From Phocoena phocoena (lineage: Eukaryota > Chordata > Mammalia > Artiodactyla > Phocoenidae), in the NCBI RefSeq assembly GCF_963924675.1, contig NC_089219.1, positions 150,122,288 to 150,186,287 on the forward strand: 64,000 nt of DNA. The letters are read 5' to 3'. Below are positions 33,623 to 47,000 of the stretch, one piece after another. Position 1 is the first letter of the stretch; each line of letters begins with the position of its first letter. The position numbers were made by a program, and so were the translations under genes. The notes under the pieces were generated by a model. The model ran no database searches, was not told the origin of the DNA, and saw nothing but the letters and a program-made list of their open reading frames with translations.

Positions 33623-36600
33623 GAAATCCTATGAGAGCTATCAGATATAATGAGAAAAACAAATGTGAGAATAATTGGTCTACAAGAAAAAGAACAGAGG
33701 GAGAAGGGAGCAGAGAGCATAGTTAAAGAAATAATAGCTGGGAACTTCTCAAACCTGGGGAAGGTACTGGAAGTCCAAGAAGCTAATAAAACACCCTATT
33801 ATCTCAATGCAAAAAGACCTTCTCCAATATATATTATACTGAAACTGTCAAAAATCAATGACAAAGAAAGAATCTTAAATGCAGCCAGGGAAAAAAGAAA
33901 GTAGCTTACAAAGTAGCCATGAGGCTACTAGCAGATTTCTCAGCACAAACTCTACAGGCCAGATGGAGTGGAATGACACATTCAAAGTGCTGAAAGATAA
34001 AATTTGCCAGTCAAGAATACTTTATCCAGCAAACTTATTCTTCAGCTATGAAGTAGAAGTAAAGGTTTACCAGGCAAACAAAAACTGAGAATGTTTACCA
34101 TAATGAGACTTCCTTTGCAAGAAATGCTGAAAGAAGTTCTTCAAGCTGAAATGAAAAGATGCTACTTTGTAACATAAAAGCAAATGAGAGTACACAATAC
34201 TCTAGCAAAGGTGAAAAATATTCAGAATTAGAAAACAGTACTTCAATATTAGAACAGTGGGTCAGTCACTTAATTATAGTATAAAGGTTTAAGGCAAAGA
34301 GTATTAAAAAAGACTATAGCTTTCAACTAAAAACAAACTACAGCTACTATAATTTCTCAATAAATTCATAGCTCAGAAAAAGATAAATTGTGACATCAAA
34401 AATACAAAAAAGGAGGACTAAAACTGTGGAAATTTTATAGGTGAATTAAGATAAATTCCTATCATCATAAAAAGGACGATTTGATCTATGTGATGTTCTA
34501 TGTAAGCCATATAGTAATTACAAATCAAAATTCTAGAAGTCATGAAACAAAACAAGGGGAAACTGAGAAAATCACCATGGAAAACCACCACTTTACAAAG
34601 GTAGACAGAAACAGAGGGAAAAAGAAACAAAGGAGAAACAAAAAAATGATAAGACAGCAGTAGTAAGTTCTTACATATCAATAATCACTCAAAATATAAA
34701 TGGATTGAATTCATCAATCAAAAGTCACAGAGTGGCGGGATAGATTTAAAAAAACAACAACAAAGCCCAAGTGTATGCTGCTTACAAGAACCTCATTTCA
34801 GCTCTAAAGAACACATAGGCTTAAAATGAAGGGATGGAAGAGGATGTTCCATGCAAGTGTAAAACAAAAGAAAGAGGGCATATTCATACTTATGTCAGAC
34901 AAAATAGACTTCAAGTCAAAAATGATAACAAGAGACAAAGAAGGTTATTATATAATGATAAAAGTGTCAGAACATCAAGAATATATAACAATCATGAATA
35001 CATATGCACCCAACATCAGAGCACTGAAATATATTAGGCAAATACTAAGAGATCTAAAGGGAGAAATAGACAACAATACAATCATAGTAGGGGACTTCAA
35101 TACCTACTCTCAGCAAGGATAGATCATCCAGAAAATCAACAAGGAAACATTGGAATTGAACCATACTCTAGAACAAATGGACTTAACATACATATATAAA
35201 ACATTCCATCCAACAGCAGCAGAATAAACATTGTTCTGGAGTGTCCATGGGACATTTTCTAGGATAGATCATATGAGAAAGCACAAAACAAATCTTAGCA
35301 AATTTAAGGAGATTGAAATGACACCAATTATCTTTTCTGACCACAATTGTATAAAACTAGAAATCAACAACAAGAGGAAAGCTGGAAAATCTACAAATAT
35401 GTGGAAACTGAAAAATACACTTCTGAACAACCAATGGGTTAAAGAAGAAATCAAAAGGGAATTAGAAAATTATCTCAAAACAAATGAAAATGGAAATACG
35501 ACAAATCAAATCTTATGGAATGAAGTAAAGCAATTCTGAGAGGAACGTTTACAGTGATAAACGCATATACTAAGAAATTAGAAAGTTCTCAAACAGTCAA
35601 CTTAACTTTACACCTTGAAGAATTAAAAAAAAGAACAAATTAAGCCCAGAGTTAGCAGAAAGAAGGACATAATAAAGATCTTTGCGGAAGTAAATGAAAT
35701 AGACACCAGATAAACAATAGAAAGGATCAATGAAACTAAAGGCTGGCTCTACAAAAAGATAAACAAAATTGGCAAACCTTTAGCCAGGCTAATTATGAAA
35801 AAAAGAAAACTCAAATAGATAAAGTTAAAAAGAAGATATTACAACTGATACTACAGAAATACATAGGACTATAAGAGACTATTATGAAAAATTATATGCC
35901 AACAAATTAGATAACCTAGAAAAAATAAATTTCTAGAAAAATCTACCAAGACTGAATCAGGAAGAAATAGAAAATCTGCACAGCCAATAATGAGCAAAGT
36001 TTGGATCAGTAATCGAAAATCTCCCAACATAGAAAACCCTAGGGCCAGATGGATTCACTGGTGAATTCTACCAAAATTTAAAGAATAATTAATACCAATT
36101 TTCCTCAAATTCTTCCAAAAAATTAAAGAGGTGTGAATACTTCCAAATTCATTCTATGAGGCCAGCATTAGATTACTTTGGTAACAAAGCCAGACAGGGA
36201 CAACACAAGAAAAGAAAACTATAGACCAATATCTCTGATAAATATAGGTCCAAAAATTCTCAACAAAAAATTAGCAAAACAAATTCAAGAACACATAAAA
36301 TGGATTATACACCACAACCAAGTGGGATTTACCCCTGGGAGATGCAAGGATGGTTCAACATATACAAATCAATAAATTTAATACATCACATTAATAAAAT
36401 TAAAGATAAAAACGTACATGATCATGTCAATACATGCAGAAAAAGCATTTGACAAAATGACATCCTTCCATGATAAAAAGTCTTGGCAGATTGGGTATAG
36501 AAGAATATATCTTAACATAATAAAGGTCAGCCATAACAAATCCACAGCTAACAATATACAAAATGGAGAAAAACTTGGAAGGTTTTCCCCTAAGATCAGG

Positions 36601-38800
36601 AACAATACAAGGATACCCACTCTTACAACTCTTATTCAGTATAATACCGGAAGTCCTAGCTAGAGTGAATATGCAAGATAGGGAACTAAAAGGCATCCAA
36701 ATCAGGATGGAAGAAGTAAAAGTGTTGCTACTTGCAGATGATATGATTCTGTATATAGAAAATCTGAAATGCTCAACCCAAACACTGTTGGAACTAATCA
36801 ATTATTTCAGTAAAGTTGCAAGATACAAAATCAACATAGATAAATCAGTTGCATTTTTATACACAAAGGATGAAACATTTGAATAAGAATAAAGAAAACT
36901 TTTCCATTCACAATAGCATGAAAAAGAATAAAATACTTAGGAATAAATTTAACCAAGGAACTGAAAGATCTGCACAACAAAACTCACAAGACTTTGCTGA
37001 AACAAATAGAACAAGACACAAACTAATGGAAAGATACCCCATGTTCATGGGTCAAAAGAATTAATATTGCTAAAATGTATATTATTCAAACCCATATATA
37101 GATTTAATGCAATCCACATAAAAATACCAATGGCACTCTTCACAGAAATAGAAAAAGAATCTTAAAATGTATATGTAACCACAGAAGACTTTGAAGAGCC
37201 AAAGCAATACTGATGAAAAAGAACAAAACTGGAGGTATTACAATTCCTGATTTCAAACTACACTACAAAACTAAAATAATAAAAAACATACAGTACTAGT
37301 ACAAAAATAAACACATAGACCAATAAAACAGAATAGAGAGCCCAGAATTAATCCCCTGCTTATACAGTCAATGAATATTTGATAAGGGAGGCAAGAGCAC
37401 CCAATGGGAAAAGGATAGTCTCTTCAACAATTGGTGCTGGGAAAACTGATGAACACATGCAGAGCAATGAAACTGGATCCCTATATTATATCACTCACAA
37501 AAAGTATCTTGAAGTGGATCAAAGATTTAAATATAAGACCTGATTATAAGACTCTTAGAAGGAAGTGTAGGGAAGAGGCTCTTAACATTAGTCATGACAA
37601 TGACTTTTTCAATACAATACCAACAAAAGCACAAACAACAAAAGGAAAAATCATCAAACTTAAAACTTAAAAGCTTTTGTGCAGCAAAAGAAACAATTAG
37701 CAAAATTAAAAGGAAACCTACAGAATGGGGGGAAATTTTTGCAAACCATATATTGGATAAGGGGTGTAATATATAAAGAATTCATACAACTCAATAACAA
37801 AAAACAAAAAATCTGATTGAAAAATGGGCACAACTAAACAATTTTCAAAAGAAGACATACAAATGGTCAACAGGTACATAAAAAGATGGTCAACATCACT
37901 AATCATCAGGGAAATGCAGATTAAAACCACAATGGGATATCACCTCACATCTGTTAGAATGGCTGTCATCAAGAAGACAAGAGATGACTAGTGGTGATGA
38001 GGATGTGGAGAAAAGGGAACACTTGTACAAATGTGGTAGGAATGTAAATTGGTGTGGCCACTATGGAAAACATATGGAGGTTCCTAAAAAATCTTAAAAT
38101 AGATCCAGGAATTCCACCTCTGAGTATTTATCTAAAGAAAATGAAAACACTAACTCAAAAAGGTGTATGCACTCCCATATTCATGATGGCATTAGTTACA
38201 ATAGCAAAGATATAGAAACAACCTAAGTGTCCATCAATAGATGAATGGGTAAAGAAAATGTGGTACATATACAATGAAATATTGAAAGATGGACATCCTA
38301 CCATTTGTGACAACATGGATGGACTTTTAGCGCATTATGCTAAGTGAGATTTGTGACAACATGGATGGAATTTTAGCACGTTATGATAAATGAGATGTCA
38401 GACAGAGGAAGACAAGAACTGTATGATACCACTTACATGTGGAATGTAAAAAAGCCAAGTTTTAAAAACAGAATAAAATGGTGGTTATCAGGGGATGGGA
38501 GGACAGGATGGATGTTGTCTAAGAGTATAAACTTACGACAATTAGAAAATATGCCCTAGAGATGCACAGATCAATGAATATAGACAGCAACATTGTGATA
38601 TAACCATAAAACTTGCTGAGAGACTAGAAACTAATTATTCCAACTACTAAAAATAAAGAATAATTATGTAATGTGATGCAGGTAATAATTAATCCTATGA
38701 TGGCAATCATATTACAATATATGAATGTACATCTTAAATTTACACAAAGCTAATATATTTCCAAAAAAAGGTTGAAAAGAAAATATAAAAGACATGAGGA
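33623..38800 (+). mobile_element. Older mammalian L1 (L1M-type), heavily mutated
   Basis: Continuous but broken L1 in sense orientation. An ORF1 piece lies at 33650-33904. ORF2 pieces follow at 34826-35122 (VGDFNT endonuclease), 35231-35539 (IFSDHN), 36178-36375, 36563-36886 (LLLADDMILY, RT palm) and 37431-37670. A 3' UTR follows to about 38800. More diverged than the other copies, so an older insertion. Confidence 0.8.
38304..38396. repeat. Two-copy tandem duplication within L1
   Basis: Units of 47 and 46 bases ('ttgtgacaacatggatgga' followed by a 'ttttagc' block) lie head to tail with a few differences. Confidence 0.85.
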
Positions 38801-40355
38801 AATAATCACAGATTTGGGGTAATAAAATGCTAAATAACTACTATGTTCTATCACAACATAGTAACTTAAAACATACTGGTATAATTGACTATTCATATGT
38901 TCACATGTACACACATGACCAATATTGACTCAGTTAAATATTTATTGACCTATAAATATAGTAGAAGTGGAAACATTTTTCATTAAAGATAACCTCCTAC
39001 AAAAGGTGCCAGACCTTGAAAATTGTATATAGTAAATGATAATACCTTGCTAATTTGAATTTTTTTCAGAGAATTTAAAATTTTTTGGCAAGTAAAGAAG
39101 GCACCTTTTATAGTTTCTCATTTATGTCTTTGGATATCTAAAAGCCAATGTTATTTTATGGAGGGAAAATAACCCAATGGGAAAAGGACAGTAATTTTTG
39201 GAGGAATACCTGTGAATACAATGAACATATTCATTGTAGGAAATTTATAAAATGTGGACAAACAAAAAATGATAAGGTCCAAAAATAAATATTCTTAATA
39301 ATTTAATGTATATTGTTTCAGATATGTGTGTGCATGTGTGTCTATGGTTATATTTTCTATGGTATATTTGGTGGCTGAATAATATTCTGGGATGTAGATA
39401 TATAAATATACTATCTATTGCTACTTGGATGTGGCATCTCTATCTCTAATTTTTCATGGTATACTTTTTACTTTTCTTAAAAACTTATAATCATTTTTAA
39501 TAAGCCTTATGTCTTCCATCAGCTATTTACAAACCATGATTTCTAACATTTTCCACTACCATAAATATTGTTGCATTGAGTGTCTTTGGATGAAAATCAC
39601 GGGAAAAGTCCATGATGATTATTTTCTTGGGATAAATTCTGGGAAATGGAATTGCTAGGTCAAAGGGTATTTGCATTTAAGGCTTTAGTATATATTGCTC
39701 ATTAGCCTTCCAGAAGTTTGTGCCCACTTTTACGGCCATCAATTCTGCATGTGATACTGATTTCTTCACAGCCTTAATACTTTACCAATTTGCAATCATT
39801 CTTCTATGTTCCTCAAAATTTTGGAGATTCACTTTACAATATTCCATTGAAAAGATGAATGGCCAACTAATCAAGAACAAATACGACTAGGGCATGAGCT
39901 TGGAAGAATTTGAGGGAAGAATAAAGAGCAGAATAACCCGAGGCTTGGGAAAATTGCTAAGGATTGCAAGATCTTTTATGCTTCAGAGCAAGAATGATAA
40001 GGAAGGGAGTAATCTACTTCCTGGGCTTATAATGTGATATTAAGAGGTTGTAGAGACAAAATTAATTTTCTTTAGTATCTTTTAAGTTTAGTCACTAAGG
40101 AGAATGATCATTATACTGCGAGTTTATTATCAAAGTAGGAAAGTGGGGCAATTTTACCTGAGTTTAAGTCCACAGTTTCAGATAAATTACCTCCTAAAGT
40201 GAAGAAAAACCAGGAGGACCGTGCAGCACATGACTCCAAGTTTCAAACAACTGAGAGTCAACTCTGTGCAAAAAGGATTCAATTCCTTCTTCATAATTCC
40301 AAGGACAAATAAGGATCAAATGGAGGGAATGATGGGAAAAAATAATTCAACTCAC
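38801..40355. other. CR1 intron, nothing clearly recognised
   Basis: AT-rich intron with a possible old L1M tail (about 39200-39900). No exon seen. Confidence 0.4.
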
Positions 40356-40441
40356 TCTCACAAATAGGTGCCTTCTTATCCCAAGTGACATCAATGCCTG
40401 AGAGGAGACAAGTAGCAGAAGGGGAACCAATGAGTCGATAC
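40356..40441 (-). CDS. CR1: CR1 extra SCR23-like domain, second half
   Basis: An 86-bp exon with acceptor TTTGCTTCTAG and donor GTGAGT (GT at 40355-40354). It begins with the third base of a split Gly codon and reads (G)[15 protein letters not shown], then [13 protein letters not shown], ending one base into the next codon. That matches the second half of human SCR23 (FRLIGSPSTTC...[11 protein letters not shown]) almost exactly. The split-glycine boundary is the known exon layout for SCR2-type domains of CR1. The sequence is intact, with both expected cysteines and the Trp. In phase it joins the first half at 49414-49513 and, downstream, SCR30 (giving ICEKVKC). Confidence 0.93.
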
Positions 40442-42939
40442 CTAGAAGCAAAGAATGAAAGATGGTTAGACTCTACACAGATTTCCCACTTAAGTCACCA
40501 TGAGAAAACAATAGCAGGAGGATGTTACAAATTACAGGACAGATTAAAACATGAGAGACCTCAAGAAAGAAACCCCATCTCCACCTACAAATTAGTCTTT
40601 ATTCTTCAGGGCAAGCTAAAATTCGTACCTCTTTAATCCATCTCCATTCCTAGTCCCCTCACAACTCATTGCAATATTCCCGTTATTAATCATGGGACAC
40701 TTCTGTACTTGTCTTAAAGATACCTCAGAATTATTTTATCCATTTGTACTTTCAGCTAAGAAATTATAAGCGCTTGATTAGGAGGGAAGATGCCTTACTG
40801 AAATACATACACTCTTTAGCATCTAGCCTAGAGACTTTCAAGCATGTGGTGCTCAAAAATATCTACTGAGTGAAGGAAAGAATGATGGCTTTACCCTGAA
40901 GACTTAGTAAATGAGAGTCAGAGGAAACAGCTAACCATTTTACCTTTCAAATGTAGAAAGCAGGGGTACTCACCCACTGTGTCATAAAATCATTCAAAGT
41001 AGGTCACAAAAATTGAAACTTCATCATTTATTTTTTCTTTATTACATCTCTATGTTGTTACTGTGAGAAATGTCACAAAAGATACTCAGCCAAGCTATTC
41101 ATATGTTCCAATGTACAGCAGGGCTAAACTTGATAAAGTAAAAGGTGATGGGTGTAATGCAAAGTCACATAACAGTGAGGTAGTTACTGCAACAGTTAAG
41201 AAATCTGTCTTTTGATTACCTAGGACATGTGATCAGGGCAGTACCCATTTGTAGCAGAGACTACTGGAATCTCCAGCATCCACTTTTCTTCATTATTAAC
41301 ATGACCCTGTATTTTTAACTGGGCCATTGGCCACTTTCAATAACAGCTTCATTTCTCAGCTTCCCTTACAGCCGTGTGACTATGTTCTGGCTAGAGGGAT
41401 GTAAATGGAGTGTCTGGAAAGTGTCTTCACAGGGATAAGTGTTCCCTTCCTCCGTTCCTCCTCTTTGGTAAATGGAGTTTGGACCATGAGTTGAGATGGA
41501 CTCTCTAATGGAAGGATCCCAGGTTTCTGTGGATCTTAGAGCCACTGTATGAGCCCTGGGCCGCTATGGTTCTTAACATGAGAGATAAGTGAACTGCTAT
41601 CTTGTTCAAGCTTCTGTTATTTTGTGTTTTTTCTGTCTTTTATAACTTAATCTAATCTTAACTGGTATACCAGCTCTTCCCAAAACAGTAACAAAAAGAT
41701 GGTGGGAACCACGTTGGTAGAGCAATGACAGTGAATATTTTGGTATACACGGTAAGTCACTTTTATATTTAGGTAGTGATTAAATTTTACTTATTGTTAC
41801 CTTGTTTTTTATGAGCTGTGTTCTAAAATCTTTTAAGTGTGCCAACAAATATTTAATCTTCAAAATGTCTGCAAACAAACATTTTGAGAACCACTTTAGT
41901 AAGGAAAGAGGATAATCATCCCTGTACTACATGTGTGTTTCCTTCTGCCTGTCTCCCATCATACATTTAAATGTTGCCTTAGGAGCACAGGGTCATGGGT
42001 ATCCTCTGACTTTTGACCTTATAAAGGCTGCTCTTAATGTACTCACTATGACTAAACTAGAGCTTTGGAGTAAAAATGTGAAGCAGGTTCCAGCCCCTGT
42101 ATGACTGTAAAAAGCAGTGAATATTTTTGAACATATTGTAAGACACTAGTATGCTGCAGTAGTGATTATGTTGTAATATTTTTCCTGGATGGATTTTCCA
42201 TCTCTGTGAATTACTTTTACTGGAGCCCACTCAGTTCCCCTGAGCATTAGAAATCTGTATAGTTTTCTGTATAGAACCACTCTAAATTGTTGTTCAAGAG
42301 CCATGAGATTCCTTTCCCTATAAGCATCATACATACTGTGGAGAAGCGTGCTGAGGCACTGGACAGCCCATTAAGTAAGGTCAGGGATGGGAGAATCAAG
42401 GGTTAGGATGGTGTCATTTTTATCTTTTCCTATTTTTTCATGTACTTTGAACTATTTAGCAGTGGAGGCAATCTATGGAGACATTCAGTGGGCTGCAAAT
42501 TACTAAAAGTAGCTCACAGATATGATTTTCAGCAGCCCTCTTTTTTTTAAAAAAAAAAAGAAATTAAAAATTGAATTTTATTGGCTTATAAAAGTTAACA
42601 TACATTCATTGTAGACATATTTGGAAGTTGTGAATAACCCAGAGATCAAAAATATCACCACCCAAGATAGCACCACTTGTAGTAGCTAATATTTTGCTAT
42701 GAATCCTTCTAGCCTTTTTATCTAAAAATATACGTGTAACCCAGATGTCAACTGGGCTTAGCTACCTTTAGAAGGAAGAGCTGGTTAAATTGGACACAGC
42801 ACCAATTCTACATTTGTAAAGTACAGATTCCCATCTGCCCTCCAAACCCCTCCAAACATTCTCACATTTCTCAGCCCCATCAGTCCTACAGATGACTGCA
42901 GCCCCAGTCAACATCAAAGACACTATCAAGAGAGCGAAA
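40442..42939. other. CR1 intron within the SCR23-like domain, repeat remnants only
   Basis: Contains a worn L2/MIR-type tail near 40800-40880 and possible MER5/L1M fragments (about 41000-41900 and 42560-42730). No exon recognised. Confidence 0.4.
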
Positions 42940-43690
42940 AGATAAAAGGATAAAAGAAAATATGTGTAAATCATTTATCTGAGAAGTGTTTAATATACAG
43001 ACTATATAAAGAATGCCTATAACACAACAACAAAAAGACAAACAACCCAATTGAAAAATGGACAAAGAACTTGAATGGACATTTTTCTAAAGAAGATATA
43101 CAAATGTACAAAAGATATACACATGAAAAGATACTAACAATTATTAGTCATTAGGGAAATCCAAGTCAAACCCAATTCAGACCTTCCAGGATGGATGGCT
43201 ATAATAATAACTTTTTTGAGTTTTTTTTTTAATAATAACTTTTTTTTTTTGCGGTACGCCGGCCTCTCACTGTTGTGGCCTCTCCCGCTGCGGAGCACAG
43301 GCTCCGGACGCGCAGGCCCAGCGGCCATGGCTCACGGGCCCAGCCGCTCCGCGGCATGTGGGATCTTCCCGGATCGGGGCACGAACCCACGTCCCCTGCA
43401 TCGGCAGGCGAACTCTCAACCACTGCGCCACCAGGGAAGCCCAATAATAACTTTTTAAAAATGGAAAATAAAAGTGTTGGTGAAGATGTGGAGAAAATGG
43501 AATGCTTGTAATTGTTGGTGGGAATGTAAAATGGTGCAGCCACTGTAGAAAACAGTTTGGCTATTCCTCAAAAAGTTAAATATATAATTAACATATGGTC
43601 TAGCAATTCCAATCCTAGCTATATATCCAAAAAGACTGACAACAGAGACTCAAGTAGATACAGGTTTATCAGCTGATTTATGTATTTTTA
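42940..43690 (+). mobile_element. Old L1M fragment interrupted by a SINE
   Basis: Sense L1 ORF2-end sequence ('gtgcagccactgtagaaaac', 'gttggtgggaatgtaaaatg') on both sides of the SINE at 43241-43441. Confidence 0.75.
43241..43441 (-). mobile_element. CHR-type SINE nested in old L1
   Basis: T-run then 'gcggtacgccggcctctcac', ending 'accagggaagccc'. Both sides carry 'aataataactttttt', the target-site duplication. Confidence 0.92.
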
Positions 43691-44840
43691 AGTACATCCT
43701 GGAAATTGTATTTTTCCTACAAAATGGCACATTTCATGGATGTTTTCAATTTCATTAGGCTAGAGAGGATATACTATTTTTATTTAGTATTGATTGAATC
43801 CCTTCAATATCTATGATATCTCCTTTCTCATTCACGTGTATTGGCAGATTTGTTATTTTGTGAAATTACAATTGGCCAAATTCCGTTTGTTTAATTGGCC
43901 ACTTTAAGAAACTACTCTGAGATTTTTACTTATCGTTTCCCTTTTTCCTTTTTATTAATTTCCTTTCTTTATTAATTTCTTAGTCCAGCTTCTTTTATAT
44001 GTTCATGTTCTAGTCATTTAAAAATTCTTAGGTAAAATGTTTTGTTCATATGTTTGAAAACTTTTTGTCAGATAACAAAAGTATTGACTATTTCTCTAAG
44101 GACAGTTTTGGCATCAGCATCCCAGAAATTTTCATGAGTAATATTTGCACCAGCATTCATAATGAACAGGCTGAATAATGTAAGGTTTACCAATACAGGT
44201 TGTGGAGGCAGACTGGCAATATTCAAATTCTAACCTCAACCTCTGTCCTGTGAGTTTTGGTAAATTGGTTCATCTCTCTGTCTTAGTTTCTCTTCTGTAA
44301 AATGGGGCTATGTGTAATATTCACTTCAAAGAGTCATTTTCAAGAGTAAGTTAATTCATGTAAAGCACTAGAAGAGTTCTCAGGGCTCATGCACTCAATA
44401 ATCATTCCTTATTGTTATTTGATATGTAATCTGCAATGTCTGTTTTAATTTTCTCTTTGACTAAGATCCAAAACTTGAATTTTTATTTATTCTTTTGTCA
44501 TTAATTCCTAGTGTTATTTTTATTATAATAAGAGTATATAGCTGTTTTAGTTTCTCCTGTGTTCAAATCTATTGAGGTACACCCTGTGGAGTGATATGCT
44601 ATCAACTCTTATAAATGGTCCCTAGAAAGAGTTTACATTCTCTGTAAGGTACAAAATTCAACACACATGTACCAAAGCAGCTTCATCCATCAAAGTCTTA
44701 TTTTTTGTACCTTTGCTTACCCAATCTGAAGTTTTCAACTATTATTATTATTTTATCAATTTATCTTTTTACTTCTTTTTAGAACCTCCTTGACCTGGAA
44801 TAATAAAAGAAATTGAGGAAAACTAATGCTCTTTCATCTA
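43691..44840. other. CR1 intron with a MIR fragment
   Basis: About 44220-44410 is a MIR-type element ('ctcttctgtaaaatggggct', 'taaagcactagaagagttct'). The remainder is unassigned AT-rich sequence. Confidence 0.55.
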
Positions 44841-45035
44841 ACCATAGGTTGGCAAGCTGAGTTCTGCAGGCCCCATGTATGCTGTATCACACGTTCATTC
44901 ATTCACTGTCTAGGGCTACTATCCCACTGCAACTGCAAAGGTGAGTAGTTATGACAGAGATTATATGGCCCACAAATCTGAAAGTATTTACTATCTGGGT
45001 CTTGACAGAAAAAGTTTGCCACCCCTTTGTCAAAG
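44841..45035. repeat. hAT-type DNA transposon fragment
   Basis: 'taggttggcaagctgagttc' at one side and 'cttgacagaaaaagtttgcc' at the other resemble the inverted ends and body of a nonautonomous hAT-Charlie element. The ORF at 44951-45337 is incidental. Confidence 0.55.
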
Positions 45036-45767
45036 CAATCTGCATTTTATTTGTCCAGGTTAACATCTGCTCCTTGGCTATTTGTTTTAAGTTTAATTTA
45101 TTTCTTTTCAGTAACTTAACAACAGAAAGTTACAACATATGTTTTTGCTTAGAATACCATGTATTTCAGATAACCCTACTTTATCTAAGCACATTCAAAC
45201 ATATATATGCATATAGAGTATCTCCTCAAAATTGGTCATTATTTTTCCAAGTTGAAAACAAACTCTACAAATTGTTTTCTCAGTCAATATCACACCATGA
45301 TCATCCATCCAGATCACTGAATATAGGATCTAATTAAGTCTTTTTGATTGCTGCAAAATAGTGCATGTGTAGATACCTAACAATTTCTATAGTGGCGGCA
45401 TCATTTTACATTCTCACCAGCAATGTACAAGGATTCTAATTTCTACACATTCTCACCAACACTTTTTATTTTCTGTTTATTAATAATTATTATTAAAGTC
45501 ATATTAAGAGGTATGAATGGGTTTGATTTGCATTTACCTAATGGTTAATAATGTTTAGCATTTTTTATGTGTTTATTGGCCATTTGTATACCTCCTTTGG
45601 AGAAATGTCTTACTCAAGTCCTTGGCCCATTTAAAATTGGGTAGTTTTTTTCTTGTGGAGTTGTAGAGTTCTTTATATATTCTGTATATTTAATTTTGTC
45701 AGATATATGATTTGCAAATATTTTTTCTCATTCTATGAGTTGTCTTTTCACTCTCTTGATAGTGTCT

Positions 45768-46104
45768 GCTATGGTCTGAATGTTTATGTCTCCCCAAAAT
45801 TCATATGTTGAAATCCTAACCTCCAAAAGTGATGGCATTAATAAGTCGGGCCTTTAGGAGCTATGTCATAAAGGTGAAGTCCTCATGAGTGGGAGTAATG
45901 CTCTTATAAAAGAGACCCCACAGAGCTTCCTAACCCCTCCACCATGTGAGGACACACTAGAAGCATACACCTAGAAGAGGACCTTTGTTGACCCTGCCAA
46001 CACCCTGACCTCAGACTTCCAGTTCCTAGAATGGTGAGAAATAAAGTTCTGTTGTTTATAAACTACCTAGCCTGTGATATTTTGTTATAGTAAGCTGAAT
46101 GAAC
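45768..46104 (+). mobile_element. MaLR-type solo LTR (MLT1A-like)
   Basis: Begins TGCTATGGTCTGAATG, contains 'ccaaaattcatatgttgaaa' and 'ccaccatgtgaggacaca', then a polyadenylation signal and 'ttctgttgttta' near the end. The flanking repeat 'ttgatagtgtct' (45756-45767 and 46105-46116) is the target-site duplication. No coding capacity. Confidence 0.8.
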
Positions 46105-46269
46105 TTGATAGTGTCTTGATGTAAAAATGTTCTTAATTTTAATGAAACCCAATTTGTCTATGTCTGTTTTTGTTGCCTGTACTTTTGGTGTCATATTTAA
46201 GAAACTATTGCCAAATCCACGGTCATGAAGATTTGTCCCTATATTTTCCTCTTAGAATTTTAACTTAAT

Positions 46270-46466
46270 TTTTTTTTTTTTTTTTTTTTGCGGTACGTGG
46301 GCCTCTCACTGCTGTGGCCTCTCCCGTTGTGGAGCGCAGGCTCAGCGGCCATGGCTCACGGGCCCAGCCGCTCTGCGGCATGTGGGATCCTCCCGGACCG
46401 GGGCACGAACCCATGTCCCCTGCATCGGCAGGCGGACTCTCAACCACTGCGCCACCAGGGAAGCCT
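46270..46466 (-). mobile_element. CHR-type SINE nested in old L1
   Basis: T-run then 'gcggtacgtgggcctctcac', ending 'accagggaagcc', with 'ttaattttaactt'-type sequence on both sides. A short internal deletion removes part of the middle. Confidence 0.9.
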
Positions 46467-47000
46467 TAATTTTAACTTTTAACTTCAATCCTTTGATCCA
46501 TTTTGATTTAGTTTTGTATATGGTGTAAGGTGGCTTCATTGTTTTGCATGTGAATATCCAATTTTCCCAGGACCATTGTTGAAGAGACAGTTCTTTCCAC
46601 AGTGAGTGGTCCTTGCACCCTTGCTGAAAATCAATTGACCATAAATATGTAGCTTTATTTCTGGGCTATCACTTACTCTGCCGGCCTGTGTGTCTAACTT
46701 TATGTCAGTAACATACTATTTTAATGACTATAGCTTTGTAGTAAGTGTTGAAATAAAAAGTGTGAGTCAACCAACTTTGTTCTTTTCAAGACGGTTTGGG
46801 TGTTCTGGGTCCCTTGAAATTCCATACAAAATTTAGGATGGTTTTCCATTTCTGCAAAAAATACTGTTGGGATTTTTGTAGGTATTGCCTTGAATCTGTA
46901 TATCATCACTTTGGGCAGTATTTTCATCTTACCAATACTAAGTCTTCCAATCCAAGAATATGAATGTATTTCCATTTATTAAGTCTTCTTTAATTTCTTT

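Larger units (their letters stand above)
45340..47000 (-). mobile_element. Old L1M fragment, interrupted by an LTR and a SINE
   Basis: Antisense ORF2-end sequence ('ctcaccagcaatgtacaagg', then 'ctatagctttgtagtaagtg' and 'cttccaatccaagaatatga') runs in three pieces around the LTR at 45768-46104 and the SINE at 46270-46466. Confidence 0.75.

Noticed and set aside
35231..35539. Possible host gene with an endonuclease-like motif (IFSDHN)
   Set aside because: It is a piece of the ORF2 endonuclease of an old L1M, in line with flanking RT motifs.
44951..45337. 128-residue plus-strand open frame
   Set aside because: Starts inside a hAT-type element and shows no domain; a chance open frame in AT-rich sequence.
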